64,000 bases of DNA from Dendrolimus kikuchii (lineage: Eukaryota > Arthropoda > Insecta > Lepidoptera > Lasiocampidae). The position numbers and the translations under genes were made by a program. Shown here piece by piece: positions 39,595 to 49,150 of the stretch; the stretch's first letter is position 1, and the number at the start of each line of letters is the position of its first letter. The notes under the pieces are model-generated. The model saw nothing but the letters and a program-made list of their open reading frames with translations. It did not search any database and was not told where the DNA came from. Where the stretch lies: assembly GCA_019925095.2 (NCBI GenBank), contig CM034391.1, positions 2,321,051 through 2,385,050 on the forward strand, given 5' to 3'.

Positions 39595-41820
39595 TATTGC
39601 GACATATTAGACACCTCCTGGTGTCTCCCTACTCCGACGTTCGCCGGAGGAATAAACTTGCCACGTACGTGTGGAGGGAGGCAGCCCCTCGACAACGCCA
39701 CGTGGTTTGCGTCGAGACCCGACTCGGCGCAAACCACGCAGTGAGCATTCGGCTCCGTACACTGTGCGACCCTGTGTCCGCTTCTGCCGCAGCGGAAACA
39801 CAGGGCCGACCTGTCAACCCGCCCATCCGGGCACATGACTGTGATGTGACCCGTGTAGAGGCACCGCATACAACGTATGGGCCGCCTCTCACGGGCCGAG
39901 ACCTCTGCTGAGCTGAAGCCCACACAGATGTGCTTCAGCTCAGTAAGCATCTTTGCGACCGGGATAGGGCACTGTACGTAGGCCGCGCCCATCCCCCCCG
40001 GTCCCACACCGATCCCGCCAGATCTTACGTGCTCGCGCGGGCAGCCCCCTGCGCGAGCGATGGCCTCTTCGAGCATCCAAGGCGTGACCGAGTCGTCGAG
40101 TCCGGTGACGCGGATATCCCCTTTTTTCACCGGCCTGGCGACCTCAGCCACGCCTGTCCACACCGCCCCGAGGGCCAATGCCAGCCGGTCGGCCTTTTCA
40201 ATGCCCCCCGGCCCTGGCGGCAGCTCCAGGAGCCGGGCATCGCTGGCCGTCCGGGTGATCTTGAGGCCCTCCTTGAGGCCCATCGTCTGCAGGTCCACCA
40301 CCGACACGGCCTGCTGAAAGATCTGACGGTAGGTGATCCCGTTTTTTACGGCCTCAGGCAGCAGCGTCACCATCACCGCCGCTGCCTTTGCCTCCACCAA
40401 CGGAGCCGGTCTCCTCGGAGGGGGTCTCCTGACCGGCTCGTTCCTCCACTGAGGAGCTGAGGTTAAGGGCGCAAGGGAGGGGGCGGGGTATCCCCCCGCT
40501 CTTTGCTCGCGCAACCTTCTCCCTCTGCCCCTTCTACCACCTCCTACCACTGTCCATCCGTCCAGGCCCTCCTGGGCGTGGGTGGGGGCAGTGGGGGGAG
40601 TCGACCACATTGGGGGGGTCGGAGCCACTCCCTGCCTTCTGGGGGCCCTCTGAACTCCAGAGGGACCCGGTTTCGGAGTTGGGCGCGGAGGGCCCACAAC
40701 TTTGGCATACGACGGGGCGGGGGCCGCCGCCGTCGGGATCGACTCTACCTCCATCGCCAAGGGCTCCGATAGGTCGTCGGAGACCCTGGGAGGAGGAGCC
40801 GTAGTAGGTTTGGCGCCCGAAGTCCCGGGCGCCGCCCTTGACCGCTTGTCCGCGGCGAGTGGGGGACGAATAACCGGGGGGGGGGAGTAGCCTGTCCTCA
40901 AGGCCCGCGAAGCGGGCGTTGATGAACTCCCCCAACGACATAATGAGGGAGCGCTTGAGCTCCTCTACGTCGAATGGGGGAGATTCGGTAGTGGCTCTCC
41001 CTCCCACTGTCTGGGGCAAAGGCCCTTCGGTGCTGACCACGGCCTCCGTGGCCGTGGCCTCCTTGCTGGCTGCGGCCTCCGTGGCCTCAGCCTCCCTAGC
41101 CGCGGCCTCCCTGGTCGCGGTCTTCTCCTTGGCCCTGGCCTCGTCGGTCGCAGCCTTATCCTTGGCCGCGGACTCCTTGGCCGCGGTCTTCATCTGCTCG
41201 AACTCCCTGCGGTATGACCGGATTTCGGCCCGCAGGGAGTCCACCTCTCGTCTCAACTTCAAGTTGTCGAGGCTAACCTTCCTCGTTTCGGCGTCGACGG
41301 TCCTCTTGGTGAGACTCTCGGTCACCTCCATGAGGGCCGCCGCCGCCTCCTTCAGCTTCTTAACGTAGCCCCCCTTGAGGTTCCTCGAGGTCTGGGCGAC
41401 GTTGTAAATCGCCGCCACGTGGACGCCGGCCATGGTGCGGAGTTCCTCCGCATCCAACAGGTCGACGTCCGTGAGCCTCGGGTCCATCTCGGGGGGTACG
41501 TCCGCTATTTCTACAGGCGCAGAGGCCTTTGTCTTTTTCGCAACATTCTGGCGGAGGTCGCTGACAAAGGCCTCTGCCTGAGCCTCGACGTCCGCGGTCT
41601 CTTCACGGGACAGCGTTGTTCCCGCGCTGTACCCACGATGACGGGCCCCCAGGAGCACCTTGGCGCGCCGGGTCCCTGGCCTCTGGGTGTCCTCCTGGGT
41701 CACCACCTTTCTGCTCGACTCATCGGAGTCGGAACCAACATTCTCCCCGCGGGAGCGTGCGCTGGGCCGTTTCCGGACCTCGCACACTCCCGAGGCGCGA
41801 CTCTGTCCCGAGTCGGCCAT
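39594..41820 (-). pseudogene. Element B ORF1 (gag-like), one-base frameshift in a G-run
   Basis: The first part (41820 to about 40,880) holds the charged N-terminus and Lys/Ala-rich coiled coil. The second part, in another frame (to 39,594), holds the Pro-rich linker and the zinc knuckles (CMRCLYTGHITVMC, CFRCGRSGHRVAQC). The break lies at a run of ten G on the plus strand near 40,876-40,885, where element A has nine. Replication slippage or an assembly error in the homopolymer would both explain it. Confidence 0.88.
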
Positions 41821-42089
41821 TAGTGGCCTCCCCCCCCCATGGGGGTGGCGAGGGGTGTATCCGGGGCAAACAACAAATCCAAATCGTCAGGAAAAACAAA
41901 AACCAGTAGGAAAAGCCAATAAAAACAGTCAAAACAGAAACAAACCAAAAACAAGCAAAACCGGGTCAACAACTAGTGCAGATATCAGAAGTCCAATATA
42001 CAAGCCGAGTCGTCAACGTAGATCACACGAAACACCATCAAGAACCCTTTTAAAAAAAAAACGAAAAAAAAAAAAAAAAAAAAAAAAAA

Positions 42090-42105
42090 TGACTACTATT
42101 GTACC
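42090..42105. repeat. 16-bp junction repeat, copy 3
   Basis: TGACTACTATTGTACC between the 5' end of element B and the telomere-like TAACC run. The last CC is shared with that run. Confidence 0.85.
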
Positions 42106-42129
42106 TAACCTAACCTAACCTAACCTAAC
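42104..42129 (+). repeat. Interstitial telomeric (TTAGG)n-type run, ~5 units
   Basis: CC(TAACC)4TAAC is the complement of the insect telomere repeat TTAGG. It lies right at the 5' side of element B. SART/TRAS elements insert into such repeats. Confidence 0.85.
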
Positions 42130-42218
42130 TATTGTTCATTTTAGAGAGATTTTACACATTTTTAGAAAATAAAACTGCACAGCACAACGTCTCCTTTCAG
42201 TTCACGCCAAAAACTCCC
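42130..42218 (-). mobile_element. SINE-2 5'-end fragment
   Basis: TATTGTTCATTTTAGAGAG to TTCACGCCAAAAACTCC is only the first 90 bp of the element. It joins directly to the TAACC run, so one side has been lost. Confidence 0.65.
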
Positions 42219-42219
42219 C

Positions 42220-42352
42220 AAATGAATTTTTTGTGTGTGTGTTCAAGTGGATTCGAGGATGGTTTAGATTCACAATTGGACCCGGTAGATGGCGTTGCAA
42301 TCGGGTTCTAAAATTTATTTCTTCAGGGCAGAACAACTTCTGCCGGCACAGC
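42220..42352 (+). mobile_element. Helitron-like 3' fragment
   Basis: It contains TTTTTTGTGTGTGTGTTCAAG, GGACCCGGTAGATGGCG and CTTCTGCCGGCACAGCTTG. The terminus is degraded (CTTG for CTAG). Confidence 0.45.
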
Positions 42353-42353
42353 T

Positions 42354-43376
42354 TGTCTACTATATAAAATTCTTGTGTCACAGTATTTGTAACAAAACTC
42401 CTCCGAAACGGCTTGCCCGATTTTTATGAAATTTTGTGTGTATATTTAGTAGATCTGGGAATATGATGTAAGCTATTTTTAATACCTCTAAGTAATAAGG
42501 GTGGCCCAACCAAAAAAAATAATAATATTTTTACGCTAAAAATTTTAATTTGAATTTATTTATGATTTGGCATTAAAAATATGTCGGGTTCACGCCGGGA
42601 GCGAACGAATGACGCTCCGAGAATAACACAATAATAATCTGAAATATTATAATCAAAGTTTATTACACAAGAAATAATTATTATCACAATTACGATATTA
42701 AATATTGCACAATAATACACAGAAATATTAGAACAACTCCAAGAGTTGCATCCACGCTTGTCAGGTGTCGAGCAACAATTTGCCCTTCAAGAACACTGCG
42801 ATTATCAAGCAGTAATTATCGACCACATATTATGTGCTCCTCGTCCAAGACTACCAATGTAGTCTACGGTTGAAGACTTGGTTGTAGTAGACTCTTAGAC
42901 TGTCGGTTTAAGACTATCCCTCCTCTGCCCGAACACCGCGTATTTAAAAGGTCCTCGTAGTGCGCCGCAGTGACACCATCCGGTAACGTGGTGGCGCCAC
43001 TTCAGTTACACTTCCTTCATAAAACCAACTTCCGCCATACGTATTAACTTCCAACATCCGGTTAAACAACTTCCGATTACTACATGAAAGAACACTATCC
43101 GGTTATTGACTACTTCCTTCATATGGTTATTTTATAATAACAAATACGATTCCTACAAATACATATAACCTTAATTTTAACTCTTCTACCACCAACTTCT
43201 CATTTTTTAATTCACTGTACTTTATTCACTTTCTAATTAATATATTTAAAACTGGGTGAGAAGCGATACAGGTAGAAACATGGCGGAGATAGCTGATCGA
43301 TTTATCTGGTCGCTGCAATAGGGTTCTAAATTTTGTTTTCATGGCAGGACAACGTCTGACGGGACAGCTAATATAT
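42354..43376 (+). mobile_element. Helitron-like element, larger subfamily, interrupted by a solo LTR
   Basis: It starts TCTACTATATAAAATTCTTG and ends GACAACGTCTGACGGGACAGCTAA. The body contains ACTCCTCCGAAACGGCTTG and AACATGGCGGAGATAG. It has no Rep-helicase, so it is non-autonomous. It continues on both sides of the LTR. Confidence 0.5.
42582..43157 (-). mobile_element. Solo LTR (LTR-2) with 4-bp TSD
   Basis: In plus view TGTCGGGTTCACGCC ... GATTCCTACA, an imperfect TGT/ACA terminus, flanked by AATA (42578-42581 and 43158-43161). On the minus strand a TTTTAAATA TATA-like box lies at about 42,941-42,949 and AATAAA at 42,659-42,664, in the right order for U3-R-U5. A single LTR without internal genes suggests LTR-LTR recombination. 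Confidence 0.65.
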
Positions 43377-43507
43377 ATATATACATATCAAGACCGACTT
43401 ATGATTAAAAAGCAAATATTTACGTCGACCGACTTCTTGCGTATCAAAACAATTGAAATTAAATTTTTATTCGCCTACTTGGACCGATGTAGCAGCTAGT
43501 TATAAAA

Positions 43508-43619
43508 ATGAACGTATTCATTTTTATATCGTTGTATAATTTTTTCATATTAATTTCTGGTGAAACCGACCAAAGTGATAGCGACGAAAATGATAATCCA
43601 AGCACACAGAGCATAAAAG
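43508..43619 (+). CDS. Secreted-protein gene, exon 1 (signal peptide)
   Basis: The ATG at 43,508 starts a hydrophobic leader of about 17 residues (MNVFIFISLYNFFILIS), a good signal peptide, followed by an acidic GETDQSDSDENDNPSTQSIK. The donor AAAAG|GTATTA leaves one base (G), which completes an Asp codon with the AT of exon 2. Without splicing the frame runs to a TAG soon after. No family was recognised. Confidence 0.65.
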
Positions 43620-43934
43620 GTATTATTTATATTAAAGAAGATCGAAGAAACAAAGAGATTTTGACGTGGTAGAATCATGTGTTCCGACAGGATTTGTATA
43701 TCCCCAGGATATAAAATACCCTTCCCTCACACAACTGACTGGAAGGTGACTTGGTCAATTGTCTATGGGAAGCCCCGTAGCGCCTCACCAAGACACGGAG
43801 TCAAGGTGGAAAGCTTAGTGTGTAGTCTAGCAACCGGCATCTCACAAGTCCTTCTTTAGTGAATGTGTGCAGATTCAGCCCCTAGAAACTCAACAAACTC
43901 CTCGGCCAAAAGCCCTCCAAGGCCCGAGAGTATT

Positions 43935-44005
43935 TGTAAAAGTATCCTTCTCTCTTTTTTGTTTCACCTTATCCCAATTATATGGGGTCAGCACAATATA
44001 ACTGA
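43935..44005 (-). mobile_element. RTE-B 3'-end scrap in intron
   Basis: CCTTATCCCAATTATATGGGGTCAGCACAA is the complement of the stop-region sequence GTGCCGACCCCAAGTAATTGGG seen after the RTE-B ORF at 60.54 kb. Confidence 0.5.
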
Positions 44006-44049
44006 AAATGAAAATAAATGTATTGATTTCAAAATTAAATTTTACAGAT

Positions 44050-44175
44050 TACTTATTGAAAGTCATAAGTCTACCAACACATCGAAAGCAATTTTGTTTA
44101 CTGGTAAAGGAGAAGAAGCGGCGCAACAAACTCCCAGTAACATGTCTTTACTTATTTCTCTCTTTAAAATGTAGT
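44050..44175 (+). mobile_element. LINE 3'-UTR scrap in intron
   Basis: GAGAAGAAGCGGCGCAACAAACTCCCAG is the complement of GGGAGTTTCTTGCCGCTTCTTCTC in the LINE end at 21.9 kb. Confidence 0.45.
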
Positions 44176-44370
44176 TTATATTAATACAAGGTTTAGCAAA
44201 GTAATTTGTATGAATGATTACTGAAAAACTCCTCTATTCTGACATTCTCTATCACACCACAAACCCTGCGTAAACTCATCCCCCAACATTATAAAAAATG
44301 GTAATAACGTTATTCAAACACTGTACTAAAGGGTGGAATAGTAATAAATAGCAATCAGAAAGAGAAAACC

Positions 44371-44687
44371 TTTTTTTTATTTTTATTGCAGGAGATCAGC
44401 AGACAGGCAGACGGCCCACTTGATGGAAAGCGATTACCATCGCCTATGGACATTTGCAACACCAAAGTTGCTACAAATGCGCTGCTGCTCTCTTAAGGGA
44501 GACTGGAACCTGGTCACTAATGCCGGAACACAACTCAAGGTTGTTATGGCGACATACTTTAGACCAGGAGTGGTAGCCATCCAGTCGGGCAAATGCCCCA
44601 CCACCTGGCTGTGGGTTCTTAAGTCGCCTCTTATGACAGGCCGTCCGGCCGCAGGAAATTGTATTCTTTCTCCGTTCCTGCACGGAG
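44371..44687 (-). mobile_element. SINE-1, near full length, in intron
   Basis: The T-run plus ATTGCAGGAGATCAGC runs to TTCCTGCACGGA. All blocks are present, making it one of the best-preserved copies. Confidence 0.8.
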
Positions 44688-44778
44688 TGAAAACCTAGAA
44701 CCTAAGTAGGATATCATTAGCTAGTTTGATATTGAAGATTACCATGTTTATATCCTTCTCCTCCTTCATGATTTTAAT

Positions 44779-44784
<6 letters not shown>

Positions 44785-44846
<62 letters not shown>
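44785..44846. repeat. (AT)n microsatellite
   Basis: A roughly 60-bp TA run in the intron, about 95 bp before exon 2. Confidence 0.95.
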
Positions 44847-44941
44847 CCAGCAGATAACGGTTAAAACGTTAACATTAATAACAAACATAAACCTGTTGTA
44901 GTTTTCACTGCATAATATAACAGCAATTTCTATAATTTTAG

Positions 44942-45627
44942 ATTCAGAAAATTTTGAGAAAAAATATAGAAGATTCTTTGAAGATTTAGACGACGAAGAA
45001 TGGCATGTAGCTCACTTAAGAGACCAAGAGTATGATTTTAGACGTAGGGAAGATCCTTGCGGCCCCCATAACTTTGAAGAAAGGATTAAAAAGTATAGGA
45101 ACACTTTGAAAAATGACCCTAGTCTGGTTGAATTCGTGTCAGCTTTTGCAATACCTGTTAATGAAAGTACTATAGAAGAAGAAACATGTAAAAAACTTGA
45201 TAACAATGGAAATGTTACTATTTATAATAAAGTATCAACAGATGTTTCAAAGAACCTAACAGTACCAAGTGCTGCGTCTACAGAAAGGACATCTGATGAC
45301 AAAATTCTTAATTCTAAAAATGAAACAGTGAAAGGATCTGAAGGTACAAAAGGAAGTATTATTGAAACATACATTGACAATCAAGCCACGACACCGAAAG
45401 CAATTTTAGCACAAAGTGATAAAATGGAAAATAAAACTGATAGGAAAATGAGAAGGAGTGAATATCAGTTCAGTTCAGTGGAGTATTACGATGAAACTAT
45501 GGACTTTGATATATCTGTATGCCCGTCAACAGTTGAAGAAATCACTTTGGAAATAGACCAGATAAGACATTACGACGTTGAGTGCGAAAAGATAATTTTA
45601 TGGAAGAGTTTAGAAGCAGTACATTGA
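44942..45627 (+). CDS. Secreted-protein gene, exon 2
   Basis: The acceptor TATAATTTTAG precedes it. The frame opens with DSENFEKKYRRFFEDL, a charged segment with DEEWHVAHLRDQEYDF and CGPHNFEERIKKYRN. A Ser/Thr/Asn-rich middle with the glycosylation sites follows, and the protein ends EKIILWKSLEAVH and TGA. The open frame of 228 codons in AT-rich DNA and a matching splice phase support a real exon. An internal ATG at 45,106 gives a shorter ORF but ignores the conserved-looking upstream codons. Confidence 0.7.
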
Positions 45628-46100
45628 CGACCATCATTTTTTGTGTTTTATTAAGTTTCTGCGACTGTTAATTATAATTAAAACTGTGTTACTCTTCAAG
45701 ACTTAACAACACCAATGCTCGACACATTCTGAAATTTCCATAAATTAGATAATTTTCTTTTATAAAATCGCCTCTCCTCAAAAGACAATACTTTTATTGC
45801 GCAGGAAAGAGGGCCTTTTCGTCTTTTTTTTTCTTTTTAAACAACTCTTCTAACTAATACATTTTTTATATTACTTTTGTTATTTCTAATACAGTTTTAT
45901 CATCATCATCATCATATAAATCTTTAATATTTTATTTATTATATTCGTATTTTACTATTGAAGATTTAAAACTAGTTAGTGACTACTCCATAAATTAGAT
46001 TAGGCTGCCATAGAGTAAATACAATAAAATAAAACAAAGTAAGTAGAGCACAGTGCTGTCATTTAGGTCGCCATAATGACAGGGAAAGGAGCCAAGTCTA
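45628..46100. other. 3' flank of the secreted-protein gene, nothing else recognised
   Basis: AT-rich, with a (CAT)n run near 45,900. Confidence 0.35.
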
Positions 46101-46103
46101 ATC

Positions 46104-46265
46104 AAATTGACTGTGAACTGTCTTGGCGAACTCATATCATAAAAATTTAGTGGGTGTCGGTTTCTTTCATCGAAATTCCCTAGAAGGTTAAGGAATTTCT
46201 GCCATCAAAATTAAGTTAGCTGTGTCACTATTACTTCCTATCCTTGATTATGCTGACTTTTTTTT
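46104..46265 (+). pseudogene. Jockey-like RT scrap
   Basis: DCELSWRTHIIKI, then after stops KEFLPSKL and (next frame) LLLPILDYADF recall the region between RT palm and thumb of Jockey/CR1 LINEs. It has several stops and at least one frameshift. Confidence 0.5.
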
Positions 46266-46530
46266 ATGCAAGGGACATTGAGGACCATGCCGCGCGAGGG
46301 GGAAAAGTCGCGGCCCGTGCGTGGGATTTGACAGGACGGGGTGGCACTAACACCTCACGTGTGAGGTGCTATTGCCACACAGCAGTTAGGGATACCCACT
46401 GAAACCCCTGTCCGATCCTCGAGCGTCCCATGTTCGGGCTGTGGACTCTCTCGCGCATTGACCTCCAGCCCGGACGGACGACGGATGGCCCTTTACGGGC
46501 TGGCTCCATCATTTGTCTCTCCGGCTACCT
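46266..46530. repeat. GC-rich repeat-like block of unknown family
   Basis: CCGCGCGAGGGGGAAAAGTCGCGG to CTCCGGCTACCTCTGG is a GC-rich island without an ORF of note. It is probably a LINE UTR or SINE. No second copy was seen here. Confidence 0.3.
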
Positions 46531-47169
46531 CTGGTGTTTATACTGATGTTGGTAACCCAAGAACAAATTCGTAAACTTGAGCATCTCTATTTCTGTATAG
46601 GTTCATACTTACTATATACAGTTCAAATCATAGCTAGTAGGTCCATCTGACGTGAAACTGTGTTAGATGTGAAAATGTATTGTAATATATATGTAAGTAG
46701 GTTTTAAAGTTTGTGTACCTAACACTGTTGCTTAAGTTTTATTGAATAAGAGATGGCGTTACTTGTTGCTACTGTTTTCTGTTCCTGCATTACACACCCT
46801 GTTCACCCTAAGTTGGTCTGATCACAGCGCAGTGCTACGGAATAGTTTATGAAAATTTCAATAGATGGCGCAAATTGTCAAATAGGTTAATAGCCGGTTC
46901 CTATATCTTACTGTTCATTTACCTTACTATCAGTTAAAATTTGAAATAAGCTTCATACAGGTAATCTCCAAATTCGACTGATGGTGAGGCAAGTGAATGA
47001 TAGAAAGATATATGAATCCTAAGCTCTAAAATACTCGCTCTATGGGTAAATGGTAGGTAATAAAAAACATTTTATTCTCTCATATTCTGAAAGTACGCTT
47101 GGAGTTGCCTGATCAGAGGGACGAAAACAGTACTTTTCGTCCTTGGGAAAAAACGATTTTCTCTGCTGT

Positions 47170-47452
47170 CAAATTTTTTTTAAAGTTTATGGCTTGGCAA
47201 CTAGGCCTTTAAGCCAGGCGCAGTTGTATTGTAGGCTACAATCCACACCATTCAACGGAGTTCTTGTGAAAACTCGAAAGGCCACATTTGACTTTACAGT
47301 TCACATTTCTCACAAAAACACATAATTACTACTCAAAAACTATCGATAGGATATCAATCAACTATTGTTCATTTTAGAGTAATTTTACACATTTTTAGAA
47401 AATAGAACTGCACAGCACAACGTCCCCTTTCAGTTCTCGCCAAAAACTCTCA
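47170..47452 (-). mobile_element. SINE-2, short subtype, inside the duplicated segment
   Basis: The A-rich end is at the left (TTTATGGCTTGGCAACTAGG in plus view), then GTAGGCTACAATCCACACC and CCAAAAACTC. The partner segment has a long-subtype SINE-2 here. Confidence 0.75.
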
Positions 47453-47620
47453 AAAAAAATTAAAAACTATGCGAACCATAGATAATACACAGGACTCAGG
47501 TCTCAACTTTTTTTACAGCCACTGTTAAATCGCGGCATAATTTGTAATAAAAAGTACCAAAAGTTTTATAACATAATTTTATACTTATAAAATTGCTTTT
47601 CACTAAATAATTTAATTTAC

Positions 47621-47834
47621 ACGCCACGACACACCTTCCATGATCAAATTGATCGTGTACTAGCAGAAGGTGATGTCGGGAGCCTTAAGAACAGACGAGC
47701 TTGCACGACAAGAGTTATGAATGTCAAAGAGGCAAGTGAGGTGTGTAAGAATAAGCCTAAATGGCACTCTGTTGTTCGTGCCTACCCCGCAAGGGAACTG
47801 GCGTGAAGTTATGTATGTATGTATGTATGTATGT
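47621..47834 (+). mobile_element. RTE-A truncated copy with exact 12-bp TSD
   Basis: AATTTAATTTAC at 47609-47620 and 47835-47846. The partner segment has an uninterrupted TTAATTTACATAAATTT here, so it preserves the empty site. Confidence 0.85.
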
Positions 47835-48287
47835 AATTTAATTTACATAAATTTAAGCTAAATATTTACTAGTATCAGTGGCAAAAAAATATTTACTGGT
47901 AAAATGCCGCAGAAACAGAAATTTACTTGACGTTTGATATATGACGTATTTATGACGAGAATTCCTCATCTTCTATTAAATTAATTTACTTTGTGATTCA
48001 CACATTAGAGAAGTAGTTGTTTGTTTAACTGATCAGTTATTATTTACTTTCCCCATATTCGAAATAGGTCTAATATGCCTAAATAGGTCACTTTCACCTC
48101 TCGCGTAACAATCTATATTTCACACTTTCGTCTATATATTTCGCAATTTCAACACACCATAGTGTAGCAGCATGTAGATTACACGTTCCTGTCTGTTATC
48201 AATGTGGGTCCAATAGATTCTGGACATACACGCATGAGAATATTAGTAAGTGATGTTCAGGCCGTATTATTTAATCTGTTATTACAT

Positions 48288-48605
48288 ACATACATAACTT
48301 CACGCCAGTTCCCTTGCTGGGTAGGCACGAACAACAGAGCGCCATTTAGGCTTATTCTTACACACCTCACTTGCTTCTTTGACATTCATAACTCTTGTCA
48401 TGCACGCTCGTCTGTTCTTAAGGCTCCTGACATCACCTTCTGCTAGTACACGATCAATTTGATCATGGAAGGTGTGTCGTGGCCTTCCACGACTTCTGCA
48501 TCCATCCACTTTTGCATGGTATATCTGTTTAGTCATTCTTTCATCATGCATTCTTTCCACAAGCCCGAAGCACCGGAGCATTCCTTTCCTTACCTTCACC
48601 ACGAA
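48288..48605 (-). mobile_element. RTE-A truncated copy
   Basis: The minus strand encodes VKVRKGMLRCFGLVERMHDERM through RSRGRPRHTF to the ARELA stop. The (CATA)n tail is at the left. Confidence 0.75.
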
Positions 48606-48644
48606 ACTCTCTTTTAGACCGTTATTGACTGTTTAAAATATACA

Positions 48645-48838
48645 ATAAGCCTTTGCCGGCCTACATCATTGCAACGCAGAGGCTCCGGGTTCGTTTCCTG
48701 GCATGGTAAATTTGGGAAACGAATTTTCTCCGTTATTTACTAAGGTCTGGGTGTCTGTGATCGGCCCCAGAGAAGTCCGTTGTATAATACAAGCGTAACT
48801 TGCTTAATTTGGGAATATACAATATCTTTAATTTTCAG
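48645..48838 (+). mobile_element. SINE-3, tRNA-derived, head trimmed
   Basis: CTTTGCCGGCCTACATC, CCGGGTTCGTTTCCTGG (B-box) and GATCGGCCCCAGAGAAGTCCG are present. Confidence 0.7.
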
Positions 48839-48949
48839 GTGAATAGACCGGAATTGGCGGGTTTTACACATTGGTTATCACGATTTGCAAGTTTCATCGC
48901 GATGTTTTCCTTCACCGTCAGCGTTAGTTTGATTAAGAAAATCCACGTA

Positions 48950-49150
48950 ATATTGCTGGAAAATAGCAGACAAGCTGATGGATCATCTGATGGAGAGTAT
49001 TTACCGTCGCCTATGGACATATGTAACACAAAGAGGTGCTACCAAGGCCTCGAAGGACTGGAGCCTGACTACTCATATCGGGACACAACTCAATATGGTT
49101 ATAATGGTCTAGACTGGGTGGGGGTGGTAGCTGTGAGGGATTAAGTAGTG
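48950..49150 (-). mobile_element. Old, diverged SINE-1 relative
   Basis: AATAGCAGACAAGCTGATGGATC, GTCGCCTATGGACATATGTAACAC and CTAGACTGGGTGGGGGTGGTAGC align in order to SINE-1 (minus) with many changes. Confidence 0.5.

Larger units (their letters stand above)
36097..42089 (-). mobile_element. Element B: R1-clade (SART-like) non-LTR retrotransposon, full length
   Basis: About 5.99 kb: 5' UTR 41821-42089, ORF1 39594-41820 (frameshifted), ORF2 36442-39594 (intact), 3' UTR 36097-36441, poly(A) as T-run 36077-36096. The 5' end has an unusual run of about 28 T (minus strand) right after the 16-bp repeat, where element A has unique sequence instead. Upstream lie TTAGG repeats. Confidence 0.9.
43508..45627 (+). 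other. Two-exon gene for an unrecognised, putatively secreted ~265-residue protein
   Basis: Exons 43508-43619 and 44942-45627 join in phase to 266 codons including the stop. The protein has an N-terminal signal peptide, four Cys after the leader and five Asn-X-Ser/Thr sites (NES, NVT, NLT, NET, NKT). It is acidic and low in hydrophobic segments after the leader, which fits an extracellular or haemolymph/reproductive-type secreted protein. The function is unknown. The intron carries SINE-1 and an (AT)n run. ATTAAA about 50 bp after the stop could be the poly(A) signal. Exon 1 could alternatively join another unseen exon. Confidence 0.6.
47075..48117 (+). repeat. Related segment, copy 1 (partner at 57.32-58.14 kb)
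   Basis: It shares with the partner CTCATATTCTGAAAGTACGCTTG, a SINE-2 at the same place, CGAACCATAGATAATACA, TTTTATACTTATAAA, AATTTACATAAATTT, AAATATTTACTA and CCTAAATAGGTCAC. Subtracting the 214-bp RTE-A insertion leaves about 0.82 kb, equal to the partner. Confidence 0.75.

Noticed and set aside
29720..42118. Many long ORFs on the plus strand across the retrotransposon array (up to 248 residues)
   Set aside because: They are antisense or frame-shifted shadows of GC-rich ORF1/ORF2. They show no domains, and the minus-strand frames carry all endonuclease, RT and zinc-knuckle motifs.
43497..43507. TATA box just before the secreted-protein ATG
   Set aside because: TTATAAAA touches the start codon, leaving no room for a transcription start upstream of the ATG.
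44053..44106. Extra exon between the two secreted-protein exons
   Set aside because: An AG acceptor and GT donor exist and the phase could start correctly, but the sequence runs into a LINE 3' UTR scrap and the phase at its end does not feed exon 2.
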